Shown piece after piece: positions 26,160-34,916 of a DNA stretch of 64,000 nt. Positions within the stretch are counted from its first letter, which is position 1. The number at the start of each line of letters is the position of its first letter. The translations under genes and the position numbers were made by a program. This stretch comes from CAZNLL01 sp964573885. GTDB lineage: Bacteria > Desulfobacterota > DSM-4660 > Desulfatiglandales > Desulfatiglandaceae. The stretch spans positions 24,665-88,664 of the forward strand of contig CAZNLL010000002.1 in NCBI GenBank assembly GCA_964573885.1, read 5' to 3'. The notes below the pieces were generated by a model, which did no database searches, was not told where the DNA came from, and worked only from the letters and a program-made list of their open reading frames with translations.

Positions 26160-26864
26160 ATGAAGATCATCAGAAAGAGCCTGGCAAGGGGGGCGGAAGA
26201 GGCGCGGGGGCTTGCCGTTGTGATTGACGTCTTTCGGGCCTTTTCCTGCCAGCCCCTCTTTTTTCACCTGGGCGCCCAAAGGGTCATCCCCATCCCCGAG
26301 CCTGAAAGGGCCAGGAAAATCAAGGAGCAAAACCCGGAATTCATACTTGTGGGGGAGGTGAACGAGGCGCCTCTTGAGGGGGCGGACATGGGCAATTCCC
26401 CCTCCCAAGCCATACTCAAGGGAGAGGGATTCTTTAAAGGCAGGACGGTCGTACACCGCACCACCGCCGGGGTGACCGGGGCCGTGGCCGCCGCAAAAAA
26501 CGCCGACCAAGTGGTTCTAGGCAGTTTTGTGACAGCCCGGGCCATTGCCCGGTATATCAAGGACTATGCCCCCCGTGAGGTGACCCTGGTGGCCATGGGG
26601 GACCGGGCCCGGGAAAAGTGCCCTGAGGACGAGGCCTGCGCCGATTACCTGGAACACCTCCTCTCCGGCGGTCCCTATGATCCGGTGAGGGCCTTTAAGG
26701 AGGTGGTCTTCCAGAGAACGGCCCAGAAATTCATTCAGGGCCGAAAAACCTACCTGCCCAGAGAAGACCCCCTCTTTTGCCTCCAGAGAGATGTCTTTGA
26801 TTTTGTCCTGGTCCTGGACCAGACAGGCGAGGAGCTTCAGGTCTTGCGGATGGATATGCCCTGA
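26160..26864 (+). CDS. ComB-like 2-phosphosulfolactate phosphatase family protein
   Basis: A 234-residue protein of the ComB family, Mg2+-dependent phosphatases first described in coenzyme M synthesis. Seen are VVIDVFRAFSCQP (the usual VIDVLRATS region), HLGAQRVIPIPE, LVGEVNEAP, the MGNSPSQA motif, TVVHRTTAGVTGAVAAAKNAD and GSFVTARAIA. Family members act on 2-phosphosulfolactate, but many bacterial homologues have no proven substrate. It is the first gene of the operon, 12 nt before hyuA. An AGAGGAC site precedes the ATG. Confidence 0.85.
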   Translation: MKIIRKSLARGAEEARGLAVVIDVFRAFSCQPLFFHLGAQRVIPIPEPERARKIKEQNPEFILVGEVNEAPLEGADMGNSPSQAILKGEGFFKGRTVVHRTTAGVTGAVAAAKNADQVVLGSFVTARAIARYIKDYAPREVTLVAMGDRAREKCPEDEACADYLEHLLSGGPYDPVRAFKEVVFQRTAQKFIQGRKTYLPREDPLFCLQRDVFDFVLVLDQTGEELQVLRMDMP

Positions 26865-26876
26865 GAGGAGACGGCG

Positions 26877-28853
26877 ATGGTTATTATCGGTGTGGACACG
26901 GGAGGGACCTTTACTGATTTTGTCTTCAAGCAAGGCCCCCGCTGGGGCGTCTACAAGGTGCTTTCCACACCCTCAAATCCGGCCACCGCCGTACTGGAAG
27001 GCCTTGCCCATGTGGGAGGAGACCGGGCCAAGCAGGTCATCCACGGTTCCACAGTGGCAACCAACGCCATTCTGGAGCGGAAGGGCGCAAAGACCGCTCT
27101 TATAACCAACACGGGTTTTACAGACGTCATTGAGATCGGCCGACAAAATCGGAGTCGCATCTATGATCTGGCTTATCAAAAGGAGCCGCACATTGTTCCT
27201 CCCTCCCTCAGATTCGGGGTAAAGGGGAGGATCCTCCATACAGGGGAAGTCCCTCATGGCCTGGATGAGACCGAACTCCTTGAGGTAGCCCGGCACCTTC
27301 AGAGGCTTGACATAAAATCCGTAGCCGTCTGTCTCCTCTTCTCCTATCTCAATCCCTCCCATGAAGAAGAAATCAGGGAGATCTTAAAACCCACGGGTAT
27401 TCCCGTATCCCTCTCTCACGAGGTCCTCTCCGAGTTCCGCGAGTTTGAAAGGACTTCCACCACGGTGGTCAATGCCTATGTGGCGCCCAAGATGCAGAAA
27501 TACATCCGCTTTCTCACGGGTCATTTGGGCGAAGGGGACACCTTGAGTATCATGCAGTCCAACGGAGGGAGCATTTCTTCAGAAACGGCCATGAGGGAGT
27601 CCGTAAGGACCATTCTTTCAGGCCCGGCCGGTGGGGTGGTAGGAGCCCTTGAATTGGGAAAGATGGCGGGTCTTTCAAAACTCATCACCTTTGACATGGG
27701 CGGGACCTCCACCGATGTCTCCCTCATTGACGGGGAACTGAGCGTGACCATGGAATCTAAAATATCCGGATATCCCCTCAAGGTTCCAATGATCAATATC
27801 CACACCGTAGGTGCAGGGGGAGGCTCTATTGCCTCCCTGGACGTGGGGAGATCTCTCAAGGTGGGGCCTGAAAGCGCAGGGGCCCATCCGGGGCCTATTT
27901 GTTACGGTCGAGGTGAGGAAGTCACGGTCACGGATGCCAACCTTTATTTGGGCAGGCTTATTCCCGAACATTTCTTGGGAGGGGCTCTCCGCCTGGAGGG
28001 AGAAAGGCTGACCCCCTATTTCCAGGATCTGGCCGCCCAGGCGGGACTTACCGCCCTTGAACTGGCAGAAGGAATCCTGGCCGTGGCCAATACGGCCATG
28101 GAAAAGGCTATTCGCGTCATTTCCGTCGAAAGGGGCCATGATCCCCAGGGATTTACCCTCTTTACCTTTGGAGGTGCGGGAGCCATGCACGGGGCCTTTC
28201 TCGCCCGGCTCCTGGGTATACCCAAGGTCCTCGTCCCTCAAAACCCGGGCATCCTCTCCGCCATGGGCATGATCATGGCGGATGTGATCAAGGACTACTC
28301 CCTCACCATCATGAAAAACCAGGCCCACGCCTTAAAAGGCGCCTTTCATCCCTTCTTCGTGGACATGGAAGAAAAGGCGGCCCGGGACCTTGCCTATGAG
28401 GGCGTCCCTTCAGACCGTCTTTTTCATGAGAGATACCTCGACATGCGCTATGAGGGGCAATCCTACGAGATTATGGTCCCCTTTGAGGGCGACTATATAG
28501 AGGGCTTTCACAGTCTCCACGAAAAGACCTATGGATACCGAAACGACGCCAAGGCGGTCGACATTGTGAACATCCGCCTCAGGGCCAGGGGGATCCCGGA
28601 TAAACCGCAATTCCCCCGGTCTGAAAGGGGCGAAGAAAGGCCCGGCATAGAGGCCCTCCTGGAGAAAAGAGAGGTGATATTCGAGCAAAAGGCCTTACCC
28701 ACAGAGGTCTTTGCCAGAGAGAAACTGGTGAGCGGGAACAGGATAACCGGACCCGCCGTTGTGGTCGAATATTCGGCCACAACAGTGATCCCGCCCTTTG
28801 CCCAGGCTTGGGTGGACGATTACGGCAACCTGATTATGGAAATAACCGGCTGA
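26877..28853 (+). CDS. Hydantoinase/oxoprolinase subunit A (HyuA family)
   Basis: ATP-binding subunit of the hydantoinase/5-oxoprolinase/acetone-carboxylase superfamily, acetate-kinase-like fold. The phosphate loop IIGVDTGGTFTDFV is at residues 3-16; HGSTVATNAILERKGAKTALI, FDMGGTSTDVSLIDG near residue 270 and FTFGGAGAMHGAFLARLLG follow. Length of 658 aa is normal. HyuA and HyuB usually form a complex that hydrolyses or carboxylates cyclic amides or ketones with ATP. The partner follows after 46 nt. The substrate is unknown. Confidence 0.9.
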   Translation: MVIIGVDTGGTFTDFVFKQGPRWGVYKVLSTPSNPATAVLEGLAHVGGDRAKQVIHGSTVATNAILERKGAKTALITNTGFTDVIEIGRQNRSRIYDLAYQKEPHIVPPSLRFGVKGRILHTGEVPHGLDETELLEVARHLQRLDIKSVAVCLLFSYLNPSHEEEIREILKPTGIPVSLSHEVLSEFREFERTSTTVVNAYVAPKMQKYIRFLTGHLGEGDTLSIMQSNGGSISSETAMRESVRTILSGPAGGVVGALELGKMAGLSKLITFDMGGTSTDVSLIDGELSVTMESKISGYPLKVPMINIHTVGAGGGSIASLDVGRSLKVGPESAGAHPGPICYGRGEEVTVTDANLYLGRLIPEHFLGGALRLEGERLTPYFQDLAAQAGLTALELAEGILAVANTAMEKAIRVISVERGHDPQGFTLFTFGGAGAMHGAFLARLLGIPKVLVPQNPGILSAMGMIMADVIKDYSLTIMKNQAHALKGAFHPFFVDMEEKAARDLAYEGVPSDRLFHERYLDMRYEGQSYEIMVPFEGDYIEGFHSLHEKTYGYRNDAKAVDIVNIRLRARGIPDKPQFPRSERGEERPGIEALLEKREVIFEQKALPTEVFAREKLVSGNRITGPAVVVEYSATTVIPPFAQAWVDDYGNLIMEITG

Positions 28854-28899
28854 AAGGGACAAGACAGGGCCCACAATTTTTTGATCAAAGGGAGAACCC

Positions 28900-30501
28900 A
28901 TGGAAATCAATCCGATCCTTTTAGAGGTCTTCAAGAACCGCTTCTCTTCCATCTCCGATGAAATGGGCGTTACCCTGACCAGGACCGCCTTCTCCCCCAA
29001 CATCAAGGAGAGAAGAGATTGTTCCTGTGCCCTTTTTGACAGACAGGGCGACATGATCGCCCAGGCCGCCCATATCCCTGTTCACCTCGGCTCCATGCCC
29101 CTGTCCGTCAAGGCCGCCATAGAAGGCACGGCCTGGCAGGAAGGGGATATGGTTATCCTGAATGATCCCTTCAAGGGAGGAACCCATCTTCCGGACATCA
29201 CCCTGGTTGCGCCTGTATTCGCCGGGGGAAAGGCACCCTCGTTCTATGTGGCGAACCGGGCCCACCATGCGGATGTGGGCGGCATGAGTTCCGGATCCAT
29301 GCCCCTCTCCACCTCCCTCTTCCAGGAGGGTGTTATCATCCCACCCCTGAAGCTGGTGGAAAAGGGGCGCCTCGATTCGAAAATGCTGACATTCTTCCTC
29401 AACAACGTCCGGACCCCTGTGGAAAGAGAGGGCGATTTTGCGGCCCAGATCATGGCCAACCATACCGGGGTAAAACGGACCCGGGAATTGATCAACGCCT
29501 ATTCTCTGGCTACGGTGGATTTTTATGCCCGGGCACTCATGGACTATGCGGAACGGGTGACGCGACATATGATTCAGCAAATCCCGGACGGGGTTTATAC
29601 CTTTGAGGACTTCATGGATGATGACGGCCTGGGCCGGGAACGGGTGAAAATCCATGTCTCCCTCACCATTCAAGGAGATAGGGCGGTCCTTGACTTCAGC
29701 CAATGCGACGACCAAGTCCCGGGGAGCATTAACGCGGTATATGCCATTACCCTGTCTTCGGTCCTCTTTGTGTTTCGATCCCTGATTGAACGGGATATCC
29801 CCACCAACGCCGGATGCCTGAGGCCCCTTGAAGTCATAACCCGAAAAGGGACCGTTCTCGATGCCCGTTTTCCCGCCGCCGTGGCCGGGGGCAATGTGGA
29901 GACCTCCCAGCGTATCGTGGACGTGGTCTTGGGGGCCCTTTCCAAGGCCCTGCCCCATCGCATCCCTGCAGCCAGCCAGGGCACCATGAATAACATCACC
30001 ATTGGAGGCCTGGACGATAAGACGGGAAAGGCCTTCGCCTATTATGAGACCCTCGGAGGCGGTATGGGTGCTTCCGCCCGGTTTGACGGGGAAAGCGCCG
30101 TTCACTCCCATATGACCAACACCCTAAACACTCCCGTGGAAGCCCTCGAGTACAGCTACCCTTTTCTGGTAAAGGAATACTCCATCCGGCGGGGGGCCGG
30201 AGGAGAGGGCCTCCACCGTGGGGGAGAGGGCCTGGTCCGGGAGATTCAAATCCTCTGTGACGGGGAGGTGACGGTCCTTTCGGAAAGGAGGACCCTCCCG
30301 CCCTATGGTCTCCAGGGGGGCGGTCCGGGGATGCCGGGCAAGAACACCATCATCCGTGGCGAAAGGGCCGAGGTCAAGGCCGGCAAATTCTTTGCTCTTC
30401 TAAAAAATGGGGACACCTTGAGGATAGAAACACCCGGAGGAGGAGGTTACGGGGTTGTAAAACGAAAGTGTGTACGTTATAGTCCCCCCACAAAAAATTG
30501 A
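28900..30501 (+). CDS. Hydantoinase/oxoprolinase subunit B (HyuB family)
   Basis: Partner of the preceding HyuA. The N terminus (EINPILLEVFKNRFSSISDEMG) and the metal-region motifs AQAAHIPVHLGSMPLSVKAA, NDPFKGGTHLPDIT and ANRAHHADVGGMSSGSMP are characteristic; NAGCLRPLEV and a C-terminal GAGGEGLHRGGEGLVREI also match. At 533 aa it is slightly shorter than the usual 560-580 residues. A 31-nt gap separates it from the ferredoxin-type subunit, so all seven genes of this strand probably form one operon. Confidence 0.9.
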   Translation: MEINPILLEVFKNRFSSISDEMGVTLTRTAFSPNIKERRDCSCALFDRQGDMIAQAAHIPVHLGSMPLSVKAAIEGTAWQEGDMVILNDPFKGGTHLPDITLVAPVFAGGKAPSFYVANRAHHADVGGMSSGSMPLSTSLFQEGVIIPPLKLVEKGRLDSKMLTFFLNNVRTPVEREGDFAAQIMANHTGVKRTRELINAYSLATVDFYARALMDYAERVTRHMIQQIPDGVYTFEDFMDDDGLGRERVKIHVSLTIQGDRAVLDFSQCDDQVPGSINAVYAITLSSVLFVFRSLIERDIPTNAGCLRPLEVITRKGTVLDARFPAAVAGGNVETSQRIVDVVLGALSKALPHRIPAASQGTMNNITIGGLDDKTGKAFAYYETLGGGMGASARFDGESAVHSHMTNTLNTPVEALEYSYPFLVKEYSIRRGAGGEGLHRGGEGLVREIQILCDGEVTVLSERRTLPPYGLQGGGPGMPGKNTIIRGERAEVKAGKFFALLKNGDTLRIETPGGGGYGVVKRKCVRYSPPTKN

Positions 30502-30532
30502 AGTACAGACATCCCTTGTCTTGATGTGAGAG

Positions 30533-30838
30533 GTGACAAAGGTGGCCTATTCCAGCCGTCACACAGAAGAGGGCAAGACTGCGCAAAAGGGGAATCACCC
30601 TGCTTCAAAGCGGTCTGAAAAACCCAAAAAGAAATTCAACCAGTTTATCTTCCGGGACTGGTGTAAGTGCTGCGGCATCTGCAGTGCCTTCTGCCCCAAG
30701 GGAGTCATCGGCCGTGATGAAAAGGGGGCCCCGGTCATCCAGGACCCGGATGCCTGTATCGGATGCCGGTTTTGCGAACTCCACTGCCCGGACTTCGCCA
30801 TTACCATAAAAGAGCGCGAGGCCCCAAAAGATCAATAG
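30533..30838 (+). CDS. 2-oxoacid:ferredoxin oxidoreductase, delta (ferredoxin) subunit
   Basis: A 101-residue protein with two [4Fe-4S] motifs: CKCCGICSAFCP (CX2CX2CX3CP) and CIGCRFCELHCP. In the first motif a Cys replaces the common Gly next to the second ligand, giving a CC pair. Electrons from the 2-oxoacid pass through these clusters to ferredoxin. It starts with GTG at 30533 (second GTG at 30542 possible), preceded by a GAGAGG sequence. It is the first of four subunit genes in KorDABC order. Confidence 0.85.
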   Translation: MTKVAYSSRHTEEGKTAQKGNHPASKRSEKPKKKFNQFIFRDWCKCCGICSAFCPKGVIGRDEKGAPVIQDPDACIGCRFCELHCPDFAITIKEREAPKDQ

Positions 30839-30852
30839 ATCAGGTTAGGATC

Positions 30853-31989
30853 GTGAAGAAAACAAAAAAAAGACGGCTTCTACAAGGCAACGAGGCCATT
30901 GTGGAAGGGGCATTGGCTGCAGGTTGCCGTTTCTTTGCCGGTTACCCCATCACCCCCGCTTCGGAGATCAGTGAACTCATGTCCGTTCGTCTCCCCCAGG
31001 CAGGTGGGACCTTTATCCAGATGGAGGATGAAATCGCCAGTATGGGGGCCGTAATCGGGGCCTCTCTGACCGGGCTCAAGAGCATGACCGCCACAAGCGG
31101 ACCCGGCTTTTCCCTTATGCAGGAGAACCTGGGTTTTGCCTGTATCGCCGAGGCCCCCTGTGTGGTGGTGAATGTGATGCGCGGCGGCCCCAGCACCGGG
31201 CTCCCAACCAACCCCGCCCAAGGGGACGTGATGCAGGCCCGATGGGGCACCCACGGCGATCACCCCATCATTGTCCTGTGCGTTTCCACGGTGGCCGACT
31301 GCTTTGACATCACGGTCAAGGCCTTTAATTTTTCGGAAAAATACCGGGTTCCGGTCATCGTCCTCTCCGACGAGACCGTGGCCCACACCCGGGAGACGGC
31401 CATCTTAGCTTCCCCGGGGGAAATCGAAATCGTGGACCGGCCCACGCCGAGCATGCCCCCTGAGTGGTATATCCCCTATAAAGACAATACCCGGGGGGTC
31501 CCGCCTATGGCGGCCTTTGGCACGGGTTACCGGTATCATGTGACGGGACTTGTCCATGATATACGCGGATTTCCCACCCAGCGGGCCGAGGAAATCGATG
31601 CCTTTACGAGGCGCCTGTTCCGAAAAATAACCCTGGGGTTCCACGAAATCCAGATCACCGAATCTTTCATGATGGAAGATGCTGAGGTGGGGATTATCGC
31701 GTACGGCTCTGTGGCCCGTTCGGCCCGCCGTGCCGTGCTGCAGGCCCGGGAACACGGCATCAGGGCCGGGATGCTGCAATTGATCACCCTCTTTCCCTTT
31801 CCCAGACACGCCGCGGAGAAGGTCCTCCTCCAATGCCGGGCCGTGCTGGTCCCGGAAATGAACATGGGCCAAATGAGCCGGGAGGTCAAACGGGTGGATC
31901 AGGGTGTTTGCCGCATAGAAAAATACAACCGTGTGGACGGGCAGGGCATTACACCGGAAGAGCTTTATGAGGGCCTCAAAAAACTGTAA
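30853..31989 (+). CDS. 2-oxoacid:ferredoxin oxidoreductase, alpha subunit
   Basis: Alpha subunit of the 2-oxoglutarate/2-oxoisovalerate-type ferredoxin oxidoreductase (KorA/VorB). The signature GCRFFAGYPITPASEISELM is near the N terminus, with EDEIASMGAVIGASLTG, SGPGFSLMQENLG and the C-terminal VPEMNMGQMSREVKR. The open frame begins earlier, inside the ferredoxin gene; the GTG at 30853 (VKKTKKRRLLQGNEA) gives 378 aa, the normal length, and a short gap after the ferredoxin stop. Which 2-oxoacid it uses is not certain from sequence. Confidence 0.88.
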   Translation: MKKTKKRRLLQGNEAIVEGALAAGCRFFAGYPITPASEISELMSVRLPQAGGTFIQMEDEIASMGAVIGASLTGLKSMTATSGPGFSLMQENLGFACIAEAPCVVVNVMRGGPSTGLPTNPAQGDVMQARWGTHGDHPIIVLCVSTVADCFDITVKAFNFSEKYRVPVIVLSDETVAHTRETAILASPGEIEIVDRPTPSMPPEWYIPYKDNTRGVPPMAAFGTGYRYHVTGLVHDIRGFPTQRAEEIDAFTRRLFRKITLGFHEIQITESFMMEDAEVGIIAYGSVARSARRAVLQAREHGIRAGMLQLITLFPFPRHAAEKVLLQCRAVLVPEMNMGQMSREVKRVDQGVCRIEKYNRVDGQGITPEELYEGLKKL

Positions 31990-32019
31990 TAGCCGGAATA
32001 GAACGGAAGGGAGTCAAAC

Positions 32020-32865
32020 ATGCCCGAAGAGGTGACGAAGCTCATTCATAAGTACCTGCGCCATGACAAAAAATTTCCCCATGTGTGGTGTCCCGGGTGT
32101 GGCAACGGTATTGTGCTGGGGGCCCTCATCCGGGCCATTGACCGCCTGAAGCTGGAGAAAGACCGTATTGTTTTGGCCTCGGGAATCGGGTGTTCCGGAC
32201 GGATGCCCGTTTACGTGGATTTCAATACCCTGCACACGACTCACGGTCGGGCCCTCACCTTCGCCACCGGAATCAAGCTGGCAAACCCGGACCTCACGGT
32301 GATCACCATCATGGGAGACGGGGATGCCACCGCCATTGGGGGGAACCACTTCATCCATGCGGCCAGGCGGAATCTGGACCTCAATGCCATTATCATCAAC
32401 AACCAGATTTACGGCATGACCGGCGGCCAGCACTCACCCACCACCCCCTACGGTGCCTTTGCCGCAACCTCATCATACGGTCATATCGAACACGCCTTTT
32501 CCATTGCGGAACTGGCGGTCACGGCAGGTTCCGATTTCGTTGGCCGCGGCACGGTGTACCATGCCCACCTTTTGGAGAAGCTTATTGAGAAGGCCCTGTT
32601 AAAGCCCGGCTTCAGTGTTGTCGAGGTCATGTCCAACTGTCACATCCAGTTCGGGAGAAGGAACAAATTGGGCACACCGGTGGCTATGATGACCTGGCTC
32701 AGAGACCACGCCGTCACCCTGGAGAAGGCCCGTCACATGACACCGGAGGATCTAAAGGGGAAATTCACCATAGGGACCCTTGTGGACGTGGACAAACCCG
32801 TTTATACGGAAGAATACAGCCGGATCCGCGAGATGGCCAAGGCTGAAAAGAACCAAACCGCTTAG
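32020..32865 (+). CDS. 2-oxoacid:ferredoxin oxidoreductase, beta (TPP) subunit
   Basis: Thiamine-diphosphate-binding subunit (281 aa). The TPP motif GDGDATAIGGNHFIHAARRN is followed by the expected IIINNQIYGMTGGQHSPTTP. Cys in HVWCPGCGNGI near residue 25 and CSGRMP fit the [4Fe-4S]-ligand pattern of KorB-type subunits. It lies 30 nt after the alpha gene and 23 nt before gamma. The KorB-like layout, with a separate small ferredoxin subunit, favours 2-oxoglutarate or branched 2-oxoacids over pyruvate; this is inference. Confidence 0.9.
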   Translation: MPEEVTKLIHKYLRHDKKFPHVWCPGCGNGIVLGALIRAIDRLKLEKDRIVLASGIGCSGRMPVYVDFNTLHTTHGRALTFATGIKLANPDLTVITIMGDGDATAIGGNHFIHAARRNLDLNAIIINNQIYGMTGGQHSPTTPYGAFAATSSYGHIEHAFSIAELAVTAGSDFVGRGTVYHAHLLEKLIEKALLKPGFSVVEVMSNCHIQFGRRNKLGTPVAMMTWLRDHAVTLEKARHMTPEDLKGKFTIGTLVDVDKPVYTEEYSRIREMAKAEKNQTA

Positions 32866-32888
32866 CAAAACATCAGAGCCGGAGGACT

Positions 32889-33515
32889 ATGGACAGACTG
32901 CCAGGCCCTGTTCAAGAAAGGGGGCACGTGGAGAACAGCCGATACGAAATACGCTTGAGTGGTTCAGGCGGACAGGGCATCATCATGGCCGCCCTCATCC
33001 TGGCGGAGGGGGCCGGCGTCCATGACGGCAAGTATGTGAGTCAGACCCAGAGTTACGGTCCCGAGGCACGGGGAGGGAAAAGCAAGGCCGAAGTGGTGAT
33101 CAGCGGCAAGACCATTGATTATCCCAAGGCCATACAATTGGACCTGCTCCTGGCCATGAACCAGGCCTCTTGCGATGAATATTTTAAGGACCTCAAGCCG
33201 GACGGGCTGCTTGTGGTGGATTCCTCCTTGGTGGAACAGGTACCCACCAGCCGATCCCTGGCCCTGCCTTTTACATGGATCGCCCGCAAACGGATGGGCA
33301 ATGAGCTTGTGGCCAACATGGTCGCCCTGGGTTCCGTGGGGTATCTTTGCCCTCAGGTGTCCCTTAAGGGACTTGAAGCGGCCTTGAAAACCAGGGTGCC
33401 GGCGGGTACTGAAAAGAAGAACCTAAGGGCCTTCAGGGCAGGCGTGAAGGCGGCCCAGGAAGTGGATCTGAGTGCCCTGCCCCCTTTCATCACCCCGGCC
33501 GACGAAGAAGTCTGA
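32889..33515 (+). CDS. 2-oxoacid:ferredoxin oxidoreductase, gamma subunit
   Basis: Gamma subunit (208 aa) completing the four-subunit oxidoreductase. YEIRLSGSGGQGIIMAALILAEG near the N terminus and the SQTQSYGPEARGGKSKAEVVIS segment are the family signature. A GGAGGACT site lies just before the ATG. It is the last gene of the plus-strand operon; the convergent regulator gene ends 6 nt further on, and no terminator hairpin was recognised in between. Confidence 0.9.
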   Translation: MDRLPGPVQERGHVENSRYEIRLSGSGGQGIIMAALILAEGAGVHDGKYVSQTQSYGPEARGGKSKAEVVISGKTIDYPKAIQLDLLLAMNQASCDEYFKDLKPDGLLVVDSSLVEQVPTSRSLALPFTWIARKRMGNELVANMVALGSVGYLCPQVSLKGLEAALKTRVPAGTEKKNLRAFRAGVKAAQEVDLSALPPFITPADEEV

Positions 33516-33520
33516 CCCAT

Positions 33521-34909
33521 TTATTCCAGCTTGTACTCCTTGATCTTGGCAAGAAGCATGGGGCGGCTGATCTCCAGGAGCCTTGCCGCTTGGGTCCGGT
33601 TCCCCCCGGTCTCCTTGAGGGCCTTTTCTATCAGGTTCCGTGTGAGTTCCTTGGTCGCCGCCTTAATGGAAAAGGTATCGGCCGGATCCAGGTAGGAAGG
33701 ACGTCCCTTGGGGGAGGAAAGGGTTGAAGGCAAGTCAGCGGGAGTGATATATCGGCTTGTGGCCAGCAATACGGCTCTTTCGATAACGTTTTCGAGCTCC
33801 CTTACATTTCCCGGCCAGGGGTAGTCCATAAGCAGGGGCATGGCGTCGGAGGAAAGGCCCTCCACCCTCTTTTGGAGCTTTTTGTCGAAGCGGTCCATAA
33901 AATGGCCTACCAGGAGCGGGATGTCTCCCCGCCTGTCTCTCAGGGCCGGCAGGCGAACGGGCATGACATTAATGCGATAAAAGAGATCCTCCCGGAATCG
34001 CCCAATTTCTACCTCTTTTTTTAAATCCTTTGAAGTGGCGGCGATGACCCTGACATCGATCGTTTTGGTTCCCGTATCGCCCAGGGGCGCGATCTCTTCT
34101 TCTTGGAGGACCCGGAGCAGCTTTACTTGCAAAGCCAAAGGCAGTTCTCCGATCTCGTCAAGAAAGATGGTTCCGCCGTGGGCCTCTTCAAAACGGCCGG
34201 GCTTGTCTTTAACCGCATCCGTGAAGGCCCCTCTTTTGTATCCGAATAATTCGCTTTCAAGAAGGTTTTCCGGAATACCTCCGCAATTGATATTGACCAG
34301 GGGCCCCTCCGCCCTGGCCCCGTTGAAGTGAATGGCCCTGGCGATCAATTCCTTGCCTGTTCCACTCTCCCCGATGATAAGGACCGTGGTCTTGTGATCC
34401 GCCACCTTTCGGACCAGGTCAAAGACACGGGCCATCGCTTCGCTACGGGCCACAATATCTCCAAAGGAATACTTCTGCTCAATTTCATGGATCTTGGACT
34501 TCAACTGCAGGTTCTCTTTCTGCAGACGCTCCCTTTCCTCGGCCTTTTTTAAAGTCAAAAGGACCTCATCCGTCTTGAAGGGTTTGGAGATGTAGTCGTA
34601 GGCCCCCTTTTTCATGGCCTCCAGGGCGGTCTCAATGGTCCCGTAAGCAGACATCATGATATAGGTCTTCCCGGGGTACTTCTCTCGCGCCGCCTCTAAA
34701 AAGTCCATCCCATCCATGCGGGGCATCCTGATATCGCAAAGAATGTAATCGAAGTCGCCCTTTTCCATATGCCCAAGCGCCTCAAGTCCGTCTCCGGCAC
34801 TCTCCACCTGATAGCCGGCCTTGCTCAGCATGACTTCGAGCATGTGGCGCATGTTCTTTTCATCATCTATAATGAGGACCCGCTTCTGAGACATCATGGG
34901 ACACCCCAT
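33521..34909 (-). CDS. Sigma-54-dependent response regulator (NtrC/AtoC family)
   Basis: A 462-residue regulator: receiver (about 8-125; DDE, phospho-Asp in CDIRMPRMDG), AAA+ domain (about 145-385; Walker A GESGTGKELIAR, Walker B GGTIFLDEIGE) and a Fis-type helix-turn-helix at the C terminus (GGNRTQAARLLEISRPMLLAKI). The sigma-54 contact motif reads GAFTDA instead of GAFTGA. Starts at M1, M5 or M6 are all possible. It follows the histidine kinase gene by 7 nt, so the two form a two-component system acting on sigma-54 promoters. Confidence 0.92.
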   Translation of the reverse strand: MGCPMMSQKRVLIIDDEKNMRHMLEVMLSKAGYQVESAGDGLEALGHMEKGDFDYILCDIRMPRMDGMDFLEAAREKYPGKTYIMMSAYGTIETALEAMKKGAYDYISKPFKTDEVLLTLKKAEERERLQKENLQLKSKIHEIEQKYSFGDIVARSEAMARVFDLVRKVADHKTTVLIIGESGTGKELIARAIHFNGARAEGPLVNINCGGIPENLLESELFGYKRGAFTDAVKDKPGRFEEAHGGTIFLDEIGELPLALQVKLLRVLQEEEIAPLGDTGTKTIDVRVIAATSKDLKKEVEIGRFREDLFYRINVMPVRLPALRDRRGDIPLLVGHFMDRFDKKLQKRVEGLSSDAMPLLMDYPWPGNVRELENVIERAVLLATSRYITPADLPSTLSSPKGRPSYLDPADTFSIKAATKELTRNLIEKALKETGGNRTQAARLLEISRPMLLAKIKEYKLE

Positions 34910-34916
34910 ACCTCGT

